Positions 40,025 to 43,164 of a DNA stretch of 43,164 bases are shown one piece after another. Origin of the DNA: a virus; IMG/VR virus record IMGVR_UViG_3300045144_000099, positions 1 through 43,164 of that record. The stretch is one strand, 5' to 3'. The position numbers and the translations under genes were made by a program. Position 1 is the first letter of the stretch. Every line of letters starts with the position of its first letter. The notes beneath the pieces are model-generated. The model saw only the letters and a program-made list of their open reading frames with translations. It searched no databases and had not been told where the DNA came from.

Positions 40025-40361
40025 GGTCGCCTCCCCGCTGTCTGCACTCCCTCACTTTGCCCCATCCTCTCCCGCTGTACCCCACTTCCCAGCACTCGCC
40101 CGCCATCCCGTGCCACTCCGCCGCCGCCTCGACAGCGGCACGCGCGCTCGTTCGCGGATCGCGTTGCTGCTCGCACGAGTAGCGGGACCAGCGCGGGATC
40201 ACGCCGCCGATACCGCAGGCTCCAGAGCGCGGGTTGACCGCCTCCGGATCGAACCCGCTCTCCACGTGCAGGCATCGGTGCCAGAGCCGCGCGCAGACGG
40301 GGGCCGGGAGGGCGGAGAAACATTCCGTCACGAGCCACAATGCTGCCAGCAGGCTACTCAT
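40017..40361 (-). CDS. Lytic transglycosylase-like muramidase (SLT-type)
   Basis: 114 residues, ATGA-coupled to the C5 methyltransferase. The catalytic block ESGFDPEAVNPRSGACGIGG followed by VIPRW matches SLT-type lytic transglycosylases ('ESgf.P.Av...gA.GlgQ..P') with the Glu as catalytic acid; the usual Gln after the second Gly is replaced. The N terminus (SSLLAALWLVTECFSALP) is hydrophobic and may be a signal or SAR segment. There are several Cys (in CFSALPAPVCARLWHRC and C-terminal), suggesting periplasmic disulfides. It lies 36 kb from the holins, so it could be either the endolysin or a virion-entry enzyme. Confidence 0.75.
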   Translation of the reverse strand: MSSLLAALWLVTECFSALPAPVCARLWHRCLHVESGFDPEAVNPRSGACGIGGVIPRWSRYSCEQQRDPRTSARAAVEAAAEWHGMAGECWEVGYSGRGWGKVRECRQRGGDHE

Positions 40362-41266
40362 GCCGTCAGCCCTTCCCGTTCCGCAATGCTCTGGACCCAC
40401 CGTCCGACAACTTCCGCGACCTGCGGCACGACCGCGTTGCCAAGACAACGGAGGCGAGCACGGCGGGCACGAGCGTCCAGCCATCCGGGAACCCCATCAG
40501 GGCCTCCACGAACGAAGGAGAAAGCACGCGGCCGGGTGGGCGCACAGTTGGGATGCCGCTGGAGATAGTCGCGCCATCCGTCTGCGTCGTCGGGCCCGGG
40601 AGGCCAGTCATGGCATACGCTGGTCGCTTGCCGCCGTTCCCTGCGTATCGTGCCTGCGCCATGTCCTCTGGCGTCTCCATCCCTGCGGTCGGCGACGGCC
40701 ATGTCCTCGCCTGCCTGTCCAGCCCCGCCTCCCCCTTCCGCTCGCCACCCCGGCTGCGAAACGAATCCGCGCCCGGCGTCTGCCAGCCATCCGACGACGA
40801 AGATCCGGTGCCGTCTGTGCGGTGCTCCAACGTCGCACGCTCCGATACGACACCACTCCGCATCGTACCCGAGGTCGGCCAGCGAACGGAGCACGTCTCC
40901 GAAGGCGGTGCCCCGGTTTGCCCGGAGCAGGCCGGGTACGTTCTCCACGACGACAAGGCGCGGTCGTAGCACGCACAGAACCCGCTCAAACTCCGGCCAC
41001 AGCCACCGATGATCGGCTTGCGCTCGGGCCTTGCCCGCACACGAGACGGGCGGGCAGGGGAAGCCGCCGCAGATGAGGTCGGGTCGGACAGCAGAAGCGT
41101 CAACTGCTCTGACATCGGGATACCTCGTCATGCCGGGCCAATGCCGCTCCAGGACTTCGCGGCAGTACGGGTCACATTCGCACTGCCAGATCGTCGGCCC
41201 GAGGCCAGCGCGCTCAAGGCCAAGCTCCAGGCCGCCGATCCCACTGAACAGTGAGCCGATGGTCAC
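40358..41266 (-). CDS. DNA (cytosine-5-)-methyltransferase
   Basis: 302 residues from the GTG at 41264-41266, overlapping the upstream stop. All main C5 motifs are visible: motif I GSLFSGIGGLELGLERAG near residues 4-21, motif IV CGGFPCPPVSCAGKARAQAD with catalytic Cys at 71, motif VI VVVENV near 108, the QxRxR-like HRRHRIFVVG near 148, and motif X LGNAVVPQ near 280. The target-recognition region between is Gly/Arg-rich and variable. The long ATG form starting at 41422 is out of frame with the gene chain. No restriction partner is coupled, so it is probably an orphan phage methylase. Confidence 0.93.
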   Translation of the reverse strand: MTIGSLFSGIGGLELGLERAGLGPTIWQCECDPYCREVLERHWPGMTRYPDVRAVDASAVRPDLICGGFPCPPVSCAGKARAQADHRWLWPEFERVLCVLRPRLVVVENVPGLLRANRGTAFGDVLRSLADLGYDAEWCRIGACDVGAPHRRHRIFVVGWLADAGRGFVSQPGWRAEGGGGAGQAGEDMAVADRRDGDARGHGAGTIRRERRQATSVCHDWPPGPDDADGWRDYLQRHPNCAPTRPRAFSFVRGGPDGVPGWLDARARRARLRCLGNAVVPQVAEVVGRWVQSIAEREGLTA

Positions 41267-41454
41267 GGCTCCTCCTCCCGCTCTCGCCGCAGCGCCGCTA
41301 GGGCGTCGGCCAGGGCGCGGGCAGCGCACTCGCCCTCCTCGACCTCGTGCGCCCACACCTGGACGCCCAGGACGGCCGTGGTGCGCGTCCCGTGCATCCG
41401 CGTGCAGTAGAGTTCCTCCCAAGCTTCCTCGACCCGCTTCTCGGCCTCAGTCAT
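41263..41454 (-). CDS. Small acidic hypothetical protein (63 aa)
   Basis: ATG at 41452-41454 overlaps the nuclease stop (ATGA), and its stop overlaps the methyltransferase start (GTGA). The sequence (MTEAEKRVEEAWEELYCTRM; CAARALADALAALRREREEE) is helical and acidic. Unknown function, but conserved coupling on both sides supports a real gene. Confidence 0.65.
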   Translation of the reverse strand: MTEAEKRVEEAWEELYCTRMHGTRTTAVLGVQVWAHEVEEGECAARALADALAALRREREEEP

Positions 41455-42125
41455 GTTCCCTCCGGCTTCTCGCGGTCTGTCATCGCCCACCCAAGCACGC
41501 CAACCTCTTGCTCGAAGTAGAGCCGCCTTCCGTCGCGCACAACGCGCACACCCTTGATGTCGCCACGGAGCGCCTGCGCAACAAGGCACGCCCGCGCCGA
41601 AGCATCGCTCGCGTAGTGATGCTTGATACCGTCCACGAGATCCTTGACCAGCACCCTGCCCTGTGCGACCCGCTCTCGCACTACCATGCACGTCTCGCGC
41701 CACGGAGACCAGTACGAAGACGTTGCGTTGCCGGCTTCGGAGAAGGTCTTGCACGCCTCGGGGATCGTGTCGAACCAGTGAAGGCGCGGCCTATGGAATG
41801 GCGCGGGCTGCGAAATACGCACCGTCGTCCACACAGTCAAGACGCCGATGCCGTAGTCTCGGCATACCCGCTCGCCGAAGCCGCCACGGCCCGCAGAAGG
41901 GACAGCGACAGAGACCATGTGCGCCGCGCCGATCCAGTGTTCTGCTTGCTCGATCACGGCCAGACTCAATGAGCGCTTCGCCTCGATAACCCATCGGAGA
42001 CGGCCCTTGCATGCTACGATGTCGGCACGAGAGCCGCGCGTCTCTACCTCCTGGTACACGTCCCAGCCTTCGGCCTGAAGCCAGGCCACGACGGTGCGGC
42101 AGAGAGCGGTTTCAGAGCCGTTCAT
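41451..42125 (-). CDS. PD-(D/E)XK nuclease family protein
   Basis: 224 residues; I chose the ATG at 42123-42125 with 14-bp overlap to the zinc protein. The active-site pattern is GSRADIVACKGRLRWVIEAK, the D-x(n)-E-x-K signature with Asp in RADIV and EAK about 13 residues later, near residues 35-50. The rest is alpha/beta (FGERVCRDYGIGVLTVWTTV). Phage proteins of this type act as endonucleases or recombination-related nucleases. The C-terminal part is unusual, with RVVRDGRRLYFEQEVGVL. Neighbouring methyltransferase raises the question of a restriction pair, but the overlap chain does not prove it. Confidence 0.8.
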   Translation of the reverse strand: MNGSETALCRTVVAWLQAEGWDVYQEVETRGSRADIVACKGRLRWVIEAKRSLSLAVIEQAEHWIGAAHMVSVAVPSAGRGGFGERVCRDYGIGVLTVWTTVRISQPAPFHRPRLHWFDTIPEACKTFSEAGNATSSYWSPWRETCMVVRERVAQGRVLVKDLVDGIKHHYASDASARACLVAQALRGDIKGVRVVRDGRRLYFEQEVGVLGWAMTDREKPEGT

Positions 42126-42303
42126 GGGCCTCCCTGCGTTTCTGCTCAGCCCGCAGTGCGCGGGCGTGGCAGGCCGAACACACTGTCCGATCCGTGCACC
42201 AGACGCACGTCGTCGTCTCGATGCGGACGCCATTGGTGCAGACGATGAACTTTCGGTTCAGCCGGCTCTCTCGGACCAGCCGCCTACGTTGGCGCGTGGT
42301 CAT
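42112..42303 (-). CDS. Small zinc-ribbon protein (63 aa)
   Basis: ATG overlaps the preceding mini-gene (ATGA). Basic N terminus (TTRQRRRLVRESRLNRK) followed by CTNGV and the ribbon CVWCTDRTVCSACHARALRA with CxxC and CxxC spaced by five residues. Basic C terminus. The design suggests a nucleic-acid-binding accessory of the operon. Confidence 0.7.
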   Translation of the reverse strand: MTTRQRRRLVRESRLNRKFIVCTNGVRIETTTCVWCTDRTVCSACHARALRAEQKRREAHERL

Positions 42304-42368
42304 GCGGTCCCCTCGCCGTAGCGCTTCGTCTGCACGCGCATCCCTGGCCGTATCTCGGCGTCGGTCAT
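42300..42368 (-). CDS. 22-residue coupled mini-gene (Tudor-like fragment)
   Basis: A 22-codon frame, MTDAEIRPGMRVQTKRYGEG plus TA, overlapping both neighbours by ATGA. The segment 'RPGMRVQTKRYGEGT' resembles the start of the Tudor-like 'pGDrV.H..fGeGtV' motif of UvrD-type C-terminal domains, but it stops before the domain is complete. Either a leftover fragment or a tiny coupled peptide. Confidence 0.45.
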   Translation of the reverse strand: MTDAEIRPGMRVQTKRYGEGTA

Positions 42369-42757
42369 GAGGCCGCGCCGATCTTGGCCCGCAGGTTGGC
42401 CTCGACCTCCCGCCACAGGGCCTTGCGGGCCGCCTCGTCCATGTACCCGTGGAGGCGCTCCTGCACTGCGCAAACGATGCCCACTGCCTGGGCAAGCGCG
42501 ACCTCGCGCAGCGACTCCTGCAAGGCCGGTACGACGGACCGCGCCACCTCCTCGGCGAGCGGCTCGACTTGCGCCTGCACCGAGGCGAGGGCCTGCTCTG
42601 TGACGCGCACAAGCAACCCTGCGTCCTCGATTGCCCTGGCCGTCGCCGCACGGACCGCATCCTTGACCGCGTAGGACCCGGCTGCCTCTTGCATGCCGTC
42701 CACCACGGCTTTGCCCAGCGCCGCCTGCACGTCTCCCGGTTCCAGTTCGATTTTCAT
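42365..42757 (-). CDS. Hypothetical helical phage protein (130 aa)
   Basis: ATG at 42755-42757 with an AGAGGTAGAGT region upstream. Sequence starts MKIELEPGDVQAALGKAVVD and is nearly all Ala/Glu/Val helix, ending KALWREVEANLRAKIG. No domain recognised. It is coupled to the next mini-gene by ATGA, and follows the partial DUF5131 gene after 22 bp. Confidence 0.65.
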   Translation of the reverse strand: MKIELEPGDVQAALGKAVVDGMQEAAGSYAVKDAVRAATARAIEDAGLLVRVTEQALASVQAQVEPLAEEVARSVVPALQESLREVALAQAVGIVCAVQERLHGYMDEAARKALWREVEANLRAKIGAAS

Positions 42758-42779
42758 ACTCTACCTCTCTTCCAGCCCG

Positions 42780-43164
42780 TCACGCGGGCGTTTCCTCCGG
42801 TCTCTGCTGTACGAAATCGGGGTCCGCCTCGGGCAGTCCACCCTTCACAAAACAGGGCACCTTCGCCTCTCTGCACTGGCGCACGATGCTCTTGATCCAA
42901 ACGGGGTCACAAGGCCGAGCGCCAGCGTGGTTCTCCTTGCCCACAACCAGCCAGTCGAGCGACGGGCACTGCTCGGACACGCGCAAAGTACCCCCGTCGT
43001 CGTGAGCCACGCGGTGCGTCAGATTCGGCGCGAGCACGATGGGGCCAAGCAAGGGTTCGGCGATGGCCCACACGCGCCAGCCCTGCGCCTTGAGAGTGAA
43101 CAGGTGCGGCAGCCTTTCGTCGGCGTCGGCTTGGTCGCAGACGGAGACGCCGTGGAGGATGTTC
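42780..43164 (-). CDS. DUF5131 (phage Gp37/Gp68-like) protein, partial
   Basis: C-terminal 127 residues of a protein whose start is beyond the right edge. The visible frame begins NILHGVSVCDQADADERLPH and continues WAIAEPLLGPI, DWLVVGKENHAGARPCDPVW and IKSIVRQCREAKVPCFVKGG, matching DUF5131/Gp37-Gp68-like proteins. Full-length members are about 230-280 residues and carry an N-terminal CxxC region not visible here. The exact role is unknown; the family is considered radical-SAM-like. The stop TGA at 42780 is followed by the next gene after 22 bp. Confidence 0.85.
   Translation of the reverse strand, partial: NILHGVSVCDQADADERLPHLFTLKAQGWRVWAIAEPLLGPIVLAPNLTHRVAHDDGGTLRVSEQCPSLDWLVVGKENHAGARPCDPVWIKSIVRQCREAKVPCFVKGGLPEADPDFVQQRPEETPA

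Noticed and set aside
1-43164. Attachment sites, integrase, transposon ends or cos site
   Set aside because: No recombinase gene, terminal inverted repeat or convincing direct repeat pair was found in the window.

Overview
The window is a GC-rich segment of a tailed-phage genome (free phage or prophage) with a contractile, myovirus-type tail. The evidence is one nearly continuous, leftward-transcribed virion module: terminase, portal, Mu F-like head protein, scaffold, major capsid protein, neck, tail sheath, tube, frameshifted chaperone pair, tape measure, LysM hub, spike, gp25-like wedge, baseplate J and tail fibres. The tail type and Com-like protein recall Mu-like and other proteobacterial phages, but nothing identifies the host. 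No integrase, transposase, DNA polymerase or recombinase is visible. Both ends of the window cut through genes, so more phage genome lies on each side.

Layout. (1) At 1-3.6 kb is a control region. A Cro/CI-type repressor and two further genes read leftward from a TTGACA-17-TACACT promoter. A set of small rightward genes reads from a TATAAT promoter. The two promoters carry the same 10-bp A/T-rich element just upstream of their -35 boxes. (2) At 3.5-4.9 kb is a probable lysis cassette with two holin-like membrane proteins and an exported protein. (3) At 4.9-17.4 kb is the tail and baseplate module read from fibres back to tube, with two tandem paralogous fibres and a -1 frameshift site in the chaperone pair. 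(4) At 17.4-21.4 kb are sheath and neck genes, then a tRNA-Met-like cloverleaf lying inside an open frame. (5) At 22.3-28.4 kb is the head module, including a Com-like zinc protein followed by a gene whose ribosome binding site lies in a perfect inverted repeat. (6) At 28.5-33.1 kb is a cassette of two GT4 glycosyltransferases, two SAM methyltransferases and one unknown protein, inserted between the portal side and the terminase. (7) At 33.1-36.6 kb is the packaging module, interrupted by a PAPS-reductase-like PP-loop protein and a (Lys-Gly-Gly)7 mini-protein. (8) At 36.6-43.2 kb is a tight chain of ATGA/GTGA-overlapping genes for DNA modification and processing: ParB-methyltransferase fusion, RusA-like resolvase, C5 methyltransferase, PD-(D/E)XK nuclease, a lytic-transglycosylase-like protein and a DUF5131 protein.

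Working model. The rightward genes and the leftward repressor operon form a lysogeny-style switch. The long leftward transcription unit makes the virion, helped by internal promoter candidates near 37.06, 33.1 and 28.46 kb. Two DNA methyltransferases, the PP-loop protein and the glycosyl/methyl cassette suggest extensive decoration of DNA or virion surfaces. The most unusual regulatory observation is the Com-like gene paired with a sequestered ribosome binding site, resembling the Com-mom arrangement of phage Mu but placed in the head module.
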